In this document: positions 43,426 through 52,699 of the stretch, one piece after another
How the letters are laid out: each line of letters begins with the position of its first letter
How positions within the stretch are numbered: the stretch's first letter is position 1
Assembly: GCA_035523995.1 (NCBI GenBank)
Contig: DATKPQ010000197.1
Coordinates: 1-64,000, forward strand
Length of the DNA stretch: 64,000 nt
Direction: 5' to 3'
DNA from: JASHVB01 sp035523995
Lineage (GTDB): Bacteria; Pseudomonadota; Alphaproteobacteria; Acetobacterales; Acetobacteraceae
The notes under the pieces: model-generated
What the model saw: the letters and a program-made list of their open reading frames with translations, nothing else
Told to the model about the DNA's origin: nothing
Databases searched by the model: none
Made by a program: the position numbers and the translations under genes

Positions 43426-44314
43426 GCGGGTCCAGCCAGTCGCGCAGGCCGTCGCCCACGAAGTTGAAGCCGATCACCACGGTGAGGATCGCCAGACCGG
43501 GAAATGTGGCCACCCACCATTGCGCCACCAGTTCACGGCCCTCGGATACCATTGATCCCCATTCCGGCGTTGGCGGCACCACGCCCAACCCCAGAAAGGA
43601 CAGGCCGGCGAACACCAGGATCGCGTTGCCCAGATCGAGCGTCATCAGCACCACCAACGGACCCAGTGCATTCGGCACAATCTGGCGGAACAGGATGTGG
43701 GCGGGGGAAAAACCGATGGTGCGGGCGGCGGCGACGTATTCCAGCGACCGCTGGCCCAGCACCAGGCTACGCGCAAGACGGGCAAACTTTGGCCACCACA
43801 CCACCAGCATGGCAATGACAGTGTTGCGCGTTCCGATACCAAGCGCGGCCGCGATGGCCATCGCCAGGATGATCGGTGGGAAACAGAACATCAGGTCGGT
43901 GGCGCGCATCAGGATTTCTTCGGTCAGCCCGCGCGCATAGGCGGCGACGGCGCCGATCAGCGTGCCGATGGCGCCGCCGATCAGCACGACGGTAAATCCC
44001 ACCGTCAGCGACGTTCGCGCCCCGTAGATCACGCGCGTCAGCACGTCGCGGCCAAGCTCGTCGGTGCCAAGCCAATGGGCGGCCGACGGCGCGGCAAGGC
44101 GGCCCGACACATGCACCGTATCGGGCGCGTAAGGCGTGATCCACGGCGCCAGCAACGCGGCCAACACCCAAAGCACGACGACAGTGCCACCCAGCACCGC
44201 GAGCAGATAGCGTCGGCGCCAGCGGCTGCGCCGGCCGGCTGATGTGTCGGTGCTGGCGGCGAGTTCGGCAGCTTCCGCATTGGTCAGCGCCACGCTGATA
44301 CCACGCGGAATCAT
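43409..44314 (-). CDS. Dipeptide-type ABC transporter permease (DppC/OppC-like)
   Basis: A 301-aa inner-membrane permease with about six helices and an N-terminal cytosolic tail. The family segment HWLGTDELGRDVLTRVIYGART is present, as is the EAA loop (EYVAAARTIGFSPAHILFRQIVPNA) that docks on the ATPase. The ATG at 44314 overlaps the stop of the upstream permease gene (ATGA); a much longer reading frame upstream merely shadows that gene. Confidence 0.94.
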   Translation of the reverse strand: MIPRGISVALTNAEAAELAASTDTSAGRRSRWRRRYLLAVLGGTVVVLWVLAALLAPWITPYAPDTVHVSGRLAAPSAAHWLGTDELGRDVLTRVIYGARTSLTVGFTVVLIGGAIGTLIGAVAAYARGLTEEILMRATDLMFCFPPIILAMAIAAALGIGTRNTVIAMLVVWWPKFARLARSLVLGQRSLEYVAAARTIGFSPAHILFRQIVPNALGPLVVLMTLDLGNAILVFAGLSFLGLGVVPPTPEWGSMVSEGRELVAQWWVATFPGLAILTVVIGFNFVGDGLRDWLDPHARRR

Positions 44315-45324
44315 CGCCGCATCACGCGCGGATCGAGCAACGCATAGGACACATCCACCACGAGGTTGACGATCACGTACACCACCGCGACCACCAGCGT
44401 GACTCCCATGATCGCGGGGAAGTCGAGGATGACCGCGCTTTGGAACGTGTAGCGGCCGAGTCCCGGCCAGGAGAAGATCGTTTCGGTCAGCACGGTGCCC
44501 GTCAGCAGTTGCGCGTAGGCAAGCCCGCCCAACGTTACCACCGGCAGCAATGCATTGGGCAGAGCGTGCCCCAACATGATGACGTGCCGCCGCAAGCCTT
44601 TGGCTCGGGCGACGCGGATGTAGTCTTGCGACAGCGCCTCCAGCATTGCAGCGCGCGTGGTTCGGGTGATCAGGCCCATGGTTGCGGATGCCAGCACGAT
44701 TGACGGCAAAATCAAATGCGCGACTGCATCCCAGAACGTGCCCCATTGGTCGGCCAGGGGTGCGTCGATCAGCATGAAGCCGGTGACGGTGGGTGGCGGG
44801 AACTGGTCGGCGCCGATCTGTCCGGGACCGGGCGCCCAGCCCAGCCAGCCATAGAACACCGCCAGCATGATGAACGCCAGCCAGAAGGTCGGGGCGGATA
44901 CGCCGACCAGCGATATCGCTCGCGCGACGTGATCGATCCAGGAATCGCGCTTCATCGCGGCCAACACGCCCAGAGGCAAGCCAAGCATGAGCGAGAGCAT
45001 GAAGGCGACGGTGGAAAGTTCGATCGTCGCGGGCGCGTATTGCTCGATGTCGTCCAGCACCGGGCGCTGCGAGGAAATTGAAATGCCGAGATCCCCGTGC
45101 ATGAGCCCGCGCAAAAAGATCCAGTAGCGATCCCACATCGGCAGATCGAGGCCCCATTTGTGCCGATACGCTTCGACGATCGCGGGATTGTTGGCGGCGA
45201 TGTCGCCAAGTTGCGTCAGCACCGGATCGCCCGGCACGGTGTTCGAGATCAGAAAGATAATCAACGTCGCCAACAGCACCATGGCCGCCGCGACAAGCAG
45301 TCGGGATATGATGTAGCGCAACAC
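44311..45324 (-). CDS. Dipeptide-type ABC transporter permease (DppB/OppB-like)
   Basis: A 337-aa inner-membrane permease with the DppB N-terminal helix (VLRYIISRLLVAAAMVLL), FLISNTVPGDPV, and the EAA loop (YIRVARAKGLRRHVIMLGHALPNALLP). The GTG at 45324 with a GGAGGG upstream was preferred over an ATG at 45396, which would add 24 non-family residues and run into the promoter region. It is the first gene of the operon, divergent from the substrate-binding protein gene. Confidence 0.93.
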   Translation of the reverse strand: MLRYIISRLLVAAAMVLLATLIIFLISNTVPGDPVLTQLGDIAANNPAIVEAYRHKWGLDLPMWDRYWIFLRGLMHGDLGISISSQRPVLDDIEQYAPATIELSTVAFMLSLMLGLPLGVLAAMKRDSWIDHVARAISLVGVSAPTFWLAFIMLAVFYGWLGWAPGPGQIGADQFPPPTVTGFMLIDAPLADQWGTFWDAVAHLILPSIVLASATMGLITRTTRAAMLEALSQDYIRVARAKGLRRHVIMLGHALPNALLPVVTLGGLAYAQLLTGTVLTETIFSWPGLGRYTFQSAVILDFPAIMGVTLVVAVVYVIVNLVVDVSYALLDPRVMRR

Positions 45325-45379
45325 GCGATCATTGCCCTCCCCACACCGCCGCATACCGTATGAGCAGCGATGCGCCAAG

Positions 45380-45407
45380 TTGTATTGCGGCAGCAAACCG
45401 GTATGAT
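45380..45407 (+). promoter_or_regulatory. Candidate promoter for the substrate-binding protein gene
   Basis: TTGTAT (45380-45385) and TATGAT (45402-45407) lie 16 bp apart in the divergent gap between the permease operon and the substrate-binding gene. The predicted start of transcription is about 20 bp before the AGGAGG-preceded GTG at 45436. This supports that GTG over two ATGs that lie inside or upstream of the promoter. Confidence 0.45.
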
Positions 45408-45435
45408 CGCGTCAGAAGATCGCCAGGAGGGGACC

Positions 45436-47043
45436 GTGCGAGACTTGGGTTGGATCGGCCGGCGCGACGTCATGCGCTTGCTCGGTGTCGGTGGCGCGGC
45501 GCTCGCGGCAGGGTTGCCGGAGAAAGTGCACGCGGCTTCCAGTGGCGGCATTCTGGTGCTGGGCGTCGATATCAGCGATTCGATCACCTTCGATCCCGCG
45601 CGCGAGGCGCAATACACGGCGCCCCTGACCATGCGCGCCGCATACGAATCGCTGGTGACGATGACCCCGGGCGACTATCTGAACGTCAAGCCGGCACTGG
45701 CAAAGAAATGGGAGCGCACGCCGGACGGCAAGGGCTGGCGGTTTCATCTGGCCGACGCAAGGTTCAACAGCGGCAACCCGGTCACCGCGCAAGACGTGAA
45801 ATGGACGTTCGATCGGCTGATCAATTTGAAGGACCAGCCGTCGCAATACGTGACGAACGTGGCTTCCGTGAATGCGGTTGATCCGAAGACCGTTGATGTG
45901 GTGCTGCAGGATCCCGCCCTGCCGATCCTGACCATCCTGTCGGGCGTGAATTTTGGCATCACAGAGCAGAAGGTGCTGCAAGCGCAGGGCGGCACGGCCG
46001 GGACGGATGCAGTGAGCGCCGACAAGGCGACGAACTGGCTGAACCAGCATTCCTGCGGTGCCGGTGCTTACACGCTGGTGGGCTGGACGCGCGGCGCGCA
46101 GGTCCTGCTGACGCGCAACCCACATTATTTCCGCGGCCCCGTGCATTTCGAGCATGTGATCGTGCGCCACATGGGCGACAGCGCGACGCAGCTTCTGGCG
46201 ATCAAGCGCGGCGATATCGGTGCCGCATTCAACCTGATCCCGGAGCAAATTGCGACGCTCAAAGACGACAGGCAGGTGCGCATCGAGGCGCTGCGCAGCC
46301 TGGATTATGTCTATATGGCGTTGACCAACGAGCCGCAGTTCAACAAGGCCCTGGCGGTGAAGGAAGCGCGCCAGGCGATCGCCTGCGCCATCGACTACGA
46401 CGGCATCATCGATCACTTGCTCGGCGGCAAGGCGATGCGCTGCGCCAGCTTCATCCCGATCGGGCTGTACGGCTCGACCGAGGAGACGACGAAGCAGATC
46501 GGCTGGCATCAGGACCTGGATCGCGCGAAGCAGTTATTGCAGAAGGCCGGGTTCCCCAACGGGTTCGAATTCAAGATCAGCTATGGTGATGCCGCGGTGT
46601 CCGGCCTGAGCTATGCCGTGCTGGCGCAGAAGCTGCAGTCGGACCTGGCGCGGGTGGGGATCAAGGTGGTGCTGGACCCGCTGGACCAGGTGAACCTGCG
46701 CACGCAATACACCACCGGGCATTCGCAGGGCGGCGTGCTGACGTTCTGGAATCCGTCGGGCGTGGAAACCGACCAGTGGGCGTCTGCCAGCGTGCTGCGC
46801 GTGGCAAAGCGCATCCATTGGACGCCCGATCCGGCGCTCAAGCAACTCGTGTTGAAAGCGGCGGCCGAGCAAGACCCCACGAAGCGGACAGCGCTGTATG
46901 TCGACTACGAGAAGGCGATGATCGACCAGGCCAGTCTGTTGATTCTGTTCCAGCCGATCTACCAGTTCGCGGTGCGGAATACCCTGAAAACGTTCCCGCT
47001 CACCGCCGCGGGATGGGAGGCAGAACTGTACGAAGTGACGTAG
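45436..47043 (+). CDS. ABC transporter substrate-binding protein, dipeptide/oligopeptide (SBP_bac_5) family
   Basis: A 535-aa periplasmic binding protein. The N-terminus has a Tat-type signal (GRRDVMRLLGVGGAALAAGLP, cleavage after HAA). The SBP_bac_5 core follows (DSITFDPAREAQYT, WRFHLADARFNSGNPVTAQDVKWTFDR, then ARQAIACAIDYDGII). The GTG at 45436 has AGGAGG five bases upstream; ATGs at 45370 and 45403 are alternatives. It is divergent from its permease and ATPase genes, and the ligand (peptide, glutathione, nickel or other) is not clear. Confidence 0.92.
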   Translation: MRDLGWIGRRDVMRLLGVGGAALAAGLPEKVHAASSGGILVLGVDISDSITFDPAREAQYTAPLTMRAAYESLVTMTPGDYLNVKPALAKKWERTPDGKGWRFHLADARFNSGNPVTAQDVKWTFDRLINLKDQPSQYVTNVASVNAVDPKTVDVVLQDPALPILTILSGVNFGITEQKVLQAQGGTAGTDAVSADKATNWLNQHSCGAGAYTLVGWTRGAQVLLTRNPHYFRGPVHFEHVIVRHMGDSATQLLAIKRGDIGAAFNLIPEQIATLKDDRQVRIEALRSLDYVYMALTNEPQFNKALAVKEARQAIACAIDYDGIIDHLLGGKAMRCASFIPIGLYGSTEETTKQIGWHQDLDRAKQLLQKAGFPNGFEFKISYGDAAVSGLSYAVLAQKLQSDLARVGIKVVLDPLDQVNLRTQYTTGHSQGGVLTFWNPSGVETDQWASASVLRVAKRIHWTPDPALKQLVLKAAAEQDPTKRTALYVDYEKAMIDQASLLILFQPIYQFAVRNTLKTFPLTAAGWEAELYEVT

Positions 47044-47102
47044 CCGTCCTCGACATCGTGGCCGGCTCAGGCCTCGCCATGACCGGGACTCCGCCGGGAT
47101 TG

Positions 47103-47462
47103 TCAACGCCGCCCCGCATGCGCGTGACACAGGCCATCAGCAGCCAGACTCCCCCATGCGCCCAGCGTCCAGTAGGCCAACATTGCGAAGAGACCTATTC
47201 CCAACGGCCCTCCGAAGCTGAGCCACGTCAACCATGGCGGCACGTCAAAGAGGAAGACGTTGGACAGCCAAATGACCACCCATGGGATAACCAACTCACC
47301 TGCCACGCCCAAGAACAGAATGAGCGTCGTAACACTGATAGGCCGTTCACCCTGTTCACCGCGAGAGGCACCGTTGTGCTCCGCCACGGCAACCGCTCTC
47401 GGGTTCCACTCCCGTTGCTTCCGCAGGGTCCTGACTTGCATCTGGCTATGTGCGTTGCTCAT
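47103..47462 (-). CDS. Small membrane protein, unknown
   Basis: A 119-aa protein with a basic cytosolic N-terminus (MQVRTLRKQREWNPRAVAVAE) and two hydrophobic helices (LILFLGVAGELVIPWVVIWL and WLSFGGPLGIGLFAMLAYW). I recognise no family. The ATG at 47462 has GGAG a few bases upstream; a longer frame starting at 47627 is unlikely because its extra residues look non-coding. It stands between the ABC operon and galE with no obvious partner. Confidence 0.55.
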   Translation of the reverse strand: MSNAHSQMQVRTLRKQREWNPRAVAVAEHNGASRGEQGERPISVTTLILFLGVAGELVIPWVVIWLSNVFLFDVPPWLTWLSFGGPLGIGLFAMLAYWTLGAWGSLAADGLCHAHAGRR

Positions 47463-47640
47463 AACTCTGGCTCCGCCCGCTTGTCCGAAGGCCGTGTGGC
47501 CTTTCCTTGGCGGGAAGTTGGCGCGACATTGCCCCGATAAAATCGGCGAATTCCTTGAAAAGACTTGTGCGGCTATCGCGTAGATTGTGCCCGTACCGCG
47601 GTAATGCCGGCGAAGCGCGCCGCGCAACGGCTTGAGCGGA

Positions 47641-48624
47641 TCAGCGATATCCGCCCGGATGCGCCTCTCGCCAGGCCAGGGCAGTGCGCACGATCTCGTC
47701 GAGAGCCGCGAACCGTGGCCGCCATCCCGCCTCCACGGCCCGTGCCGCGCCGGCGACCAGCACGTCCGGGTCGCCGCCCCGGCGCTCTCCCAGCCGATGC
47801 GGGACCGGGCGGCCCATCACGCGCTCCACGGCACGGATCACCTCCAGCACCGAGTTCCCCGCGCCGTTGCCCAGATTCCAGGTCATGCTCCCTGCCCCCA
47901 ACTGGTCCAGCGCCAGCAGGTGCGCGTCCGCCAGGTCGGTCACGTGCACGTAATCGCGAACGCAGGTGCCGTCCGGCGTGGGATAATCGGTGCCGAACAC
48001 TGTTACCTCTGGCGCACGCCTCAGCGCCGCGTCGATCACGAGCGGGATCAGGTGGGTTTCGGGATCGTGGTCCTCGCCCAGCCGCCCTTCTGGATCGGCG
48101 CCGGCGGCGTTGAAGTACCGCAGGCAGGCGGAGCGCAGGCCATGAATGCGCCCGGCCCACAGCAACGCCCGCTCGATCATCCATTTGCTCTCGCCATAGG
48201 GAGATCCGGGATCGATCCGCGCAGTTTCCGGGATGGGCATCTCCTCCGGCGTGCCGAACAGATTGGCGGTGGAAGAGAGGACGAACCGCTTTACCCCGTA
48301 GCGGGCGCAGGCATCGATCAGGCGGATGCCGTTCATGCCGTTCTCCGCCAGGTAGCGGAACGGCTGGCGCATGCTCTCGCCCACCAGGGACAGCGAGGCG
48401 AAGTGGAACACCGCATCCCACGGCCCGTCGCTCAGGATGGCATCCACAGCGGCGGTGTCCGCCAGGTCCGCCTCGACCAGCCGGGCGGGCGGCAGCACCG
48501 CCTGGCGGTGGCCGGTGCGCAGGTTGTCCACCACCACCACCTGGTCGCCGCGCGCGAGCAATGCCGCTACTGTGTGGCTGCCGACATAGCCGGCGCCGCC
48601 GGTTACCAGAAAACGTCCTGACAT
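47641..48624 (-). CDS. galE: UDP-glucose 4-epimerase
   Basis: A 327-aa extended SDR with the N-terminal NAD-binding GGAGYVGS, the active-site segment (FVLSSTANLFG) with catalytic Ser/Thr, YGESK for the Tyr/Lys pair, and the GalE-type regions RYFNAAGADPEGRLGE and RDYVHVTDLADAH. It interconverts UDP-glucose and UDP-galactose for polysaccharide synthesis. The ATG at 48624 was chosen because it matches the family N-terminus. It lies seven bases after the tyrosine autokinase gene, in the same operon. Confidence 0.93.
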   Translation of the reverse strand: MSGRFLVTGGAGYVGSHTVAALLARGDQVVVVDNLRTGHRQAVLPPARLVEADLADTAAVDAILSDGPWDAVFHFASLSLVGESMRQPFRYLAENGMNGIRLIDACARYGVKRFVLSSTANLFGTPEEMPIPETARIDPGSPYGESKWMIERALLWAGRIHGLRSACLRYFNAAGADPEGRLGEDHDPETHLIPLVIDAALRRAPEVTVFGTDYPTPDGTCVRDYVHVTDLADAHLLALDQLGAGSMTWNLGNGAGNSVLEVIRAVERVMGRPVPHRLGERRGGDPDVLVAGAARAVEAGWRPRFAALDEIVRTALAWREAHPGGYR

Positions 48625-48631
48625 GTGTCCG

Positions 48632-50866
48632 CTACCTCTGCGCCGTACGTCGGTGGCGATGATACACGTCCGCGTCGGCATAGCCCGACCGAAGATGGGC
48701 AACGGCATCGACCCGAGTCAACACGCAGCCCACCACATGCGCGTGCGCTTCCTCGAGCAATTCGAGCGTATGCTGCACCACCGGGCGGGGTGTGGCGCAC
48801 CAGCGCACGCAGAGCAATGTGGCATCCGCTATACCGGCCAGGATGCGTGCCTCGGCGATCGCCTGCACCGGCGGGGAATCCAGCAAGATCAGGCCGTATT
48901 CCTGGCGCAGTTCCGACAACATGCGGGCCATCGTGTCGGACAGGAAGCGGTCCGGCAAGTCGGAAGTGATGCGGCCGGCCTGCATGACGTCCATGCCGGT
49001 CGCCTGGTCGGTGCAGATCGCCTGATGCGGGGAAAGCTTGTCACGCAGGCATTCCGCCAATCCGATCGGCGCTTTCGCCCTCATGTGGACGGCGAAGGTG
49101 GGGCGGCGCAGGTCGCATTCCATGATCAGCACATGCTCGCCGCTCAGTGCCGCGGACCGCGCCAGCGCCAGGGCGACCGTGGTCTTGGCCTCGCCGGGCC
49201 GCGCGGCTGTCACCGCCACGACGCGCGGATGCTCTTGGCCGATGCGCAGCCCCGTCCGCAGCGTGCGCACTTGCTCGGCGAACGGCGACAGCGGCTTGCG
49301 AGCGACATATTCATCCGCGCTCAAATGGCCGAGGTCACGGCGCCGGATCTCCGGCAACAGCGCAAAGCATGGCAGGCCGAGCGCCGCACGCACGGCCTCA
49401 CCGGATCGCAGCGTGTGATCCGCCAGCTCCAGCAGGTAGACGAGCAACAGGCCGAACAGGACGCCAAACGCAATCGCGGCTGCCATCAGGGGCAGGCTGC
49501 GAGGAAAGCTCGGCACATCAGGCGGCAGCGCGAGCGAGATCTCATGCGCCTCGGCTGACTCCACCTCGGCCTGCTGTGCGGTCTGTTGGATGCGATCGAG
49601 CACGGCCTGGAGTTCCTGGCGCGACGCCTCCATGTCCCGCTGCATCGCATTCAACCTGACCTGCGACTGCGCGCTGCGATCCGCCGCTTGCTCTCCGTTC
49701 CGCAGGTCCTGCTCCAGCACGGCGACGCGTTCCCGCGCGGCGCGGACTTCAGCTTCGGTGGCGGCCACCACGCGTGCCGTCTCCGCCGCCACCGCGCGCT
49801 GCGCATCGGCGTATTCGCGGCGCAGGGCAATCGCTTCCGGATGGTTCGGCCCCAACCGGCCCTGCTGGGCCTGGATCTGGGCCGAGATCTGATCCTGCTG
49901 GGCGCGAAGCTGCACCACACTGGGGGCAATCGCCGCCTGCGCCTCGGCCCCGGCGCGGCCGCTGGCGGCATCCAGCTTTGCCTCCGCGTTGCCCAGCTCA
50001 GAACGGGCGTGCACCAGATCTTCGGTTAAGTGGCTGATTTGTTCCGCGTCCATGCCGGCATGCATGCCCTGCGCCAAACCGGCCTTGGCGCGGTAGGCGG
50101 CAATCCGGTCCTCTCCGGAGCGCACGTCCCTGCGAAGCTCGGCGGCGCGCGCATCCAATAGCGCGGTAGCACGCTCCACGGCGCGATGCTTGGCCGCGTA
50201 CTGGCTTCTAATATAGAAATCCATCGCATTGTTCACCGCCGTGGCGGCGAGCTGTGGATCTTGCGCGGTGAAGTCGACTTCCAGCACGCGGGAGAACTTC
50301 ACTGTGTGTACGTCGAACGCAGCCTGCACGGCCATTAGCGTCGCGTTGCGACTGGGATCCTGCACCGGCCCAAGTGCAGCAGGTACCCTTGATGCTGTGT
50401 TGCCACGGAACCAGGATGCGACGGTGTCGATGGCGCGACCGAGAAGGCCGCGCGGGCGGAGCGCCGGATTGAATTCGGGATCGTTGTATAGATCGCCCCG
50501 CTTGACGACCGCCTCCACGACCCGCAGGCCGCGGACGATTTCCGCCTGACTGGCCATCACGGCTTCGGTTGTGGGATCGGTTTGCAGAATGCTTTGCAAT
50601 TCGCGCAGCTTGTATTGGCTGGGCTCATAAATCAGCGTGCCAACAGCGGTGTACTGCGGCGTTACCTGCTTGATCGCGATGAAAGCGAACAATGGCCACA
50701 GCAGGATGCTGGCGATTAACGCGCCGCGCCGGCGGCGCAGAGCGGCGAGAGCGACGCGGGGGCTCAGCGGCTCGATTAGCAGCGGTTCCGGCATGTCGCC
50801 GTAACCCGGACGGCCGCGGATCGGCGCGGGTATGGCGGTCGGCGGTCCGGTGGGTCTGTCGAGCAC
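48632..50866 (-). CDS. Polysaccharide co-polymerase / tyrosine autokinase (Wzz-BY-kinase fusion)
   Basis: A 744-aa inner-membrane protein. The N-terminal Wzz chain-length domain (first helix IASILLWPLFAFIAI, a long periplasmic coiled coil about 200-440, second helix LMAAAIAFGVLFGLLLVYLLEL) is fused to a BY-kinase domain. The kinase has a Walker A-like ARPGEAKTT, Walker A' IMECDLRRP and Walker B LILLDSPP. The C-terminal tail carries only two Tyr (YADADVYHRH), fewer than usual. It controls export and length of an exopolysaccharide. The ATG at 50794 is an alternative start. It is divergent from the export lipoprotein gene. Confidence 0.92.
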   Translation of the reverse strand: MLDRPTGPPTAIPAPIRGRPGYGDMPEPLLIEPLSPRVALAALRRRRGALIASILLWPLFAFIAIKQVTPQYTAVGTLIYEPSQYKLRELQSILQTDPTTEAVMASQAEIVRGLRVVEAVVKRGDLYNDPEFNPALRPRGLLGRAIDTVASWFRGNTASRVPAALGPVQDPSRNATLMAVQAAFDVHTVKFSRVLEVDFTAQDPQLAATAVNNAMDFYIRSQYAAKHRAVERATALLDARAAELRRDVRSGEDRIAAYRAKAGLAQGMHAGMDAEQISHLTEDLVHARSELGNAEAKLDAASGRAGAEAQAAIAPSVVQLRAQQDQISAQIQAQQGRLGPNHPEAIALRREYADAQRAVAAETARVVAATEAEVRAARERVAVLEQDLRNGEQAADRSAQSQVRLNAMQRDMEASRQELQAVLDRIQQTAQQAEVESAEAHEISLALPPDVPSFPRSLPLMAAAIAFGVLFGLLLVYLLELADHTLRSGEAVRAALGLPCFALLPEIRRRDLGHLSADEYVARKPLSPFAEQVRTLRTGLRIGQEHPRVVAVTAARPGEAKTTVALALARSAALSGEHVLIMECDLRRPTFAVHMRAKAPIGLAECLRDKLSPHQAICTDQATGMDVMQAGRITSDLPDRFLSDTMARMLSELRQEYGLILLDSPPVQAIAEARILAGIADATLLCVRWCATPRPVVQHTLELLEEAHAHVVGCVLTRVDAVAHLRSGYADADVYHRHRRTAQR

Positions 50867-51098
50867 GACTGGTTCTGACCTCGGGGCGCATGGGCCGGCC
50901 CTGTTGGCCGGACAGACCCCGAAATTACCGGCGGAAGCTTAACGGGGCGCTAATAGGGCCGCAGATCGTCAGGGGACGCCGCATTTCGGTCGAACGTGGC
51001 GGGCGCATTAACCGATCGGTGAACTCCTGTGGCGCATGATGTGGTTGGTCCGAAAACCGGGCCATGCCGATTGCCCGCAAAATGAGGGGTGCCGTCCC

Positions 51099-51647
51099 GT
51101 GCGTCCGTTGCTGTACCTTGCGCTTCTGCTGCTGTCTGGCTGCGATTTTTTTGGCCATGGCCTGCCGCCGATCCCGCCCGGCTCGATGGCGTACCATTTG
51201 GGGCCGGGCGATACCGTGCGTTTGCTCACTTACGGCGAGGATTCGCTGAGCGGCGAGTTTCGCGTGAGTGCCGCCGGCACGATTGACATGCCGCTGTTGG
51301 GCAGCGTGCGCGCCGCCGGGCTGACACCGACGGAACTGGGACGGTCGGTCGCTACGGAGCTGAAGCAGAAGAAGCTGCTGGAAAACCCGTCGGTTGCGGC
51401 AGAGGTGACCGCGTACCGGCCGATCTTCGTGCTGGGTGAAGTAAACAAGCCGGGGGAGTATCCGTACCAGCCGGGCATGACAGTGGTGACTGCGGCCGCC
51501 GTGGCGGGCGGCTTCACCTATCGCGCCGTGGAGGGAGACGTGTCGGTCGTGCGAACGGTGAACGGAAAAGCGGTGGAGGGAACGGCAACGCGACAGACAT
51601 TCCTGCAGCCGGGCGATGTGGTCACCGTGCACGAGCGGTGGTTTTGA
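51099..51647 (+). CDS. Short polysaccharide export lipoprotein (Wza/GumB-like)
   Basis: A 182-aa lipoprotein with lipobox LLSG-C after a short signal helix. The Poly_export domain (MAYHLGPGDTVRLLTYGEDSLSGEFRVSAAGTIDMPLLG) is followed by one SLBB-like repeat (YRPIFVLGEVNKPGEYPYQPGMTVVTAAAVAGGFT). It belongs to the short OPX class without a C-terminal amphipathic membrane helix, so it may need a separate outer-membrane porin. The GTG at 51099 with GAGGGG nine bases upstream was chosen. Confidence 0.9.
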   Translation: MRPLLYLALLLLSGCDFFGHGLPPIPPGSMAYHLGPGDTVRLLTYGEDSLSGEFRVSAAGTIDMPLLGSVRAAGLTPTELGRSVATELKQKKLLENPSVAAEVTAYRPIFVLGEVNKPGEYPYQPGMTVVTAAAVAGGFTYRAVEGDVSVVRTVNGKAVEGTATRQTFLQPGDVVTVHERWF

Positions 51648-51814
51648 ACGCACGGACTGGCCGGCACCGCGACGGTGCTCGCCTTGCAATCCGGCGAGCG
51701 AGCAACGTCGCGGCACACACCTCGCACTCGCCGCCACCGCGGACCGGAAGGCGCTACGCGGCCTGATTTGCGAGGCTGGCCACGATCTGGGTGAGAAATT
51801 GCGGAGGTCGAGAC

Positions 51815-52669
51815 TCAGCGACTGAGGAAGTCGCGAATTTCCGCCGCGACCTCGGTGGCATGCGTCTCCAGTGCGAAATGCCCGGTGTCGAGAAAGCGAA
51901 CGACTGAACCGGGTAGATCCCGTTTGAAGGCCTCTGCACCCGCCGGCAGAAAGAACGGATCGTTCTTGCCCCACACTGCGAGCAGCGGTGGCTTGTGGGT
52001 TCGAAAATAATTCTGAAAGGTCGGGTACCATCGCACATTGCTTTGATAGTCGCGAAACAGATCGAGCTGGATCTCGTCCTGACCGGGCCGGGCCAGGTAA
52101 AAGTTATCGAGCGAGTGGCCGTCCGGGGACACGGCCGTCGGGTCGGGCACGCCGTGCGTGTATTGCCATACGGTCGTCTCGGGCGTGAGAAATGCCCGAA
52201 GCGCATCGCGGTTCGCCGCCGAGGCATCTTCCCAATAGGCACGGATCGGGTTCCAGCCTTCGCTCAGGCCCTCCTCGTAGGCATTGCCGTTTTGCGAAAT
52301 GATTGCGGTAATGCGATCCGGGTGCTTGACCGCAAGGCGAAAGCCGGTCGGTGCACCGTAGTCGAATACGTAAATCGCAAATCGGCTGAGGCCGATCACT
52401 TCGGTAAACCGGTCGACGACGTGGGCGAGGTTGTCGAAGGACCAGGTGAATGTCGTACCCGGCGGCATGTCCGATCGGCCGAATCCGGGCAGATCGGGCG
52501 CGATGACGTGATACCGATCGGATAACAGCGGGATCAGATCGCGGAACATATGACTTGCCGTCGGAAAACCGTGCAGCAAAAGCAGCGCACGTGCCTCGCG
52601 CGCCCCTGCTTCGCGATAGAATACTTTGAATCCATCGACATCGACAGTACAGTACCGAATTCTGTTCAT
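51815..52669 (-). CDS. Alpha/beta hydrolase with Asp nucleophile (haloalkane dehalogenase / epoxide hydrolase-like)
   Basis: A 284-aa alpha/beta hydrolase. HGFP (33-36) forms the oxyanion region. The nucleophile elbow reads VFDYGAP with Asp103, as in haloalkane dehalogenases and epoxide hydrolases rather than Ser esterases. Acid and His are probably in GKNDPFF and DTGHFALE near the C-terminus. It could dehalogenate a haloalkane or haloacid, or open an epoxide; the sequence cannot decide. It is the last of three co-directional genes downstream of a type II haloacid dehalogenase. Confidence 0.88.
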   Translation of the reverse strand: MNRIRYCTVDVDGFKVFYREAGAREARALLLLHGFPTASHMFRDLIPLLSDRYHVIAPDLPGFGRSDMPPGTTFTWSFDNLAHVVDRFTEVIGLSRFAIYVFDYGAPTGFRLAVKHPDRITAIISQNGNAYEEGLSEGWNPIRAYWEDASAANRDALRAFLTPETTVWQYTHGVPDPTAVSPDGHSLDNFYLARPGQDEIQLDLFRDYQSNVRWYPTFQNYFRTHKPPLLAVWGKNDPFFLPAGAEAFKRDLPGSVVRFLDTGHFALETHATEVAAEIRDFLSR

Positions 52670-52699
52670 GATATTCTCCCAGGATCGGATCGCAGCCCT

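Noticed and set aside
43409..45157. A 582-aa open frame that would fuse to the DppC-like permease
   Set aside because: The first half is out-of-frame sequence of the DppB-like gene. The ATG at 44314 overlapping its stop is the real start.
47463..47627. N-terminal extension of the small membrane protein to 174 aa
   Set aside because: The added 55 residues look like translated intergenic DNA, and a better ribosome site precedes the ATG at 47462.
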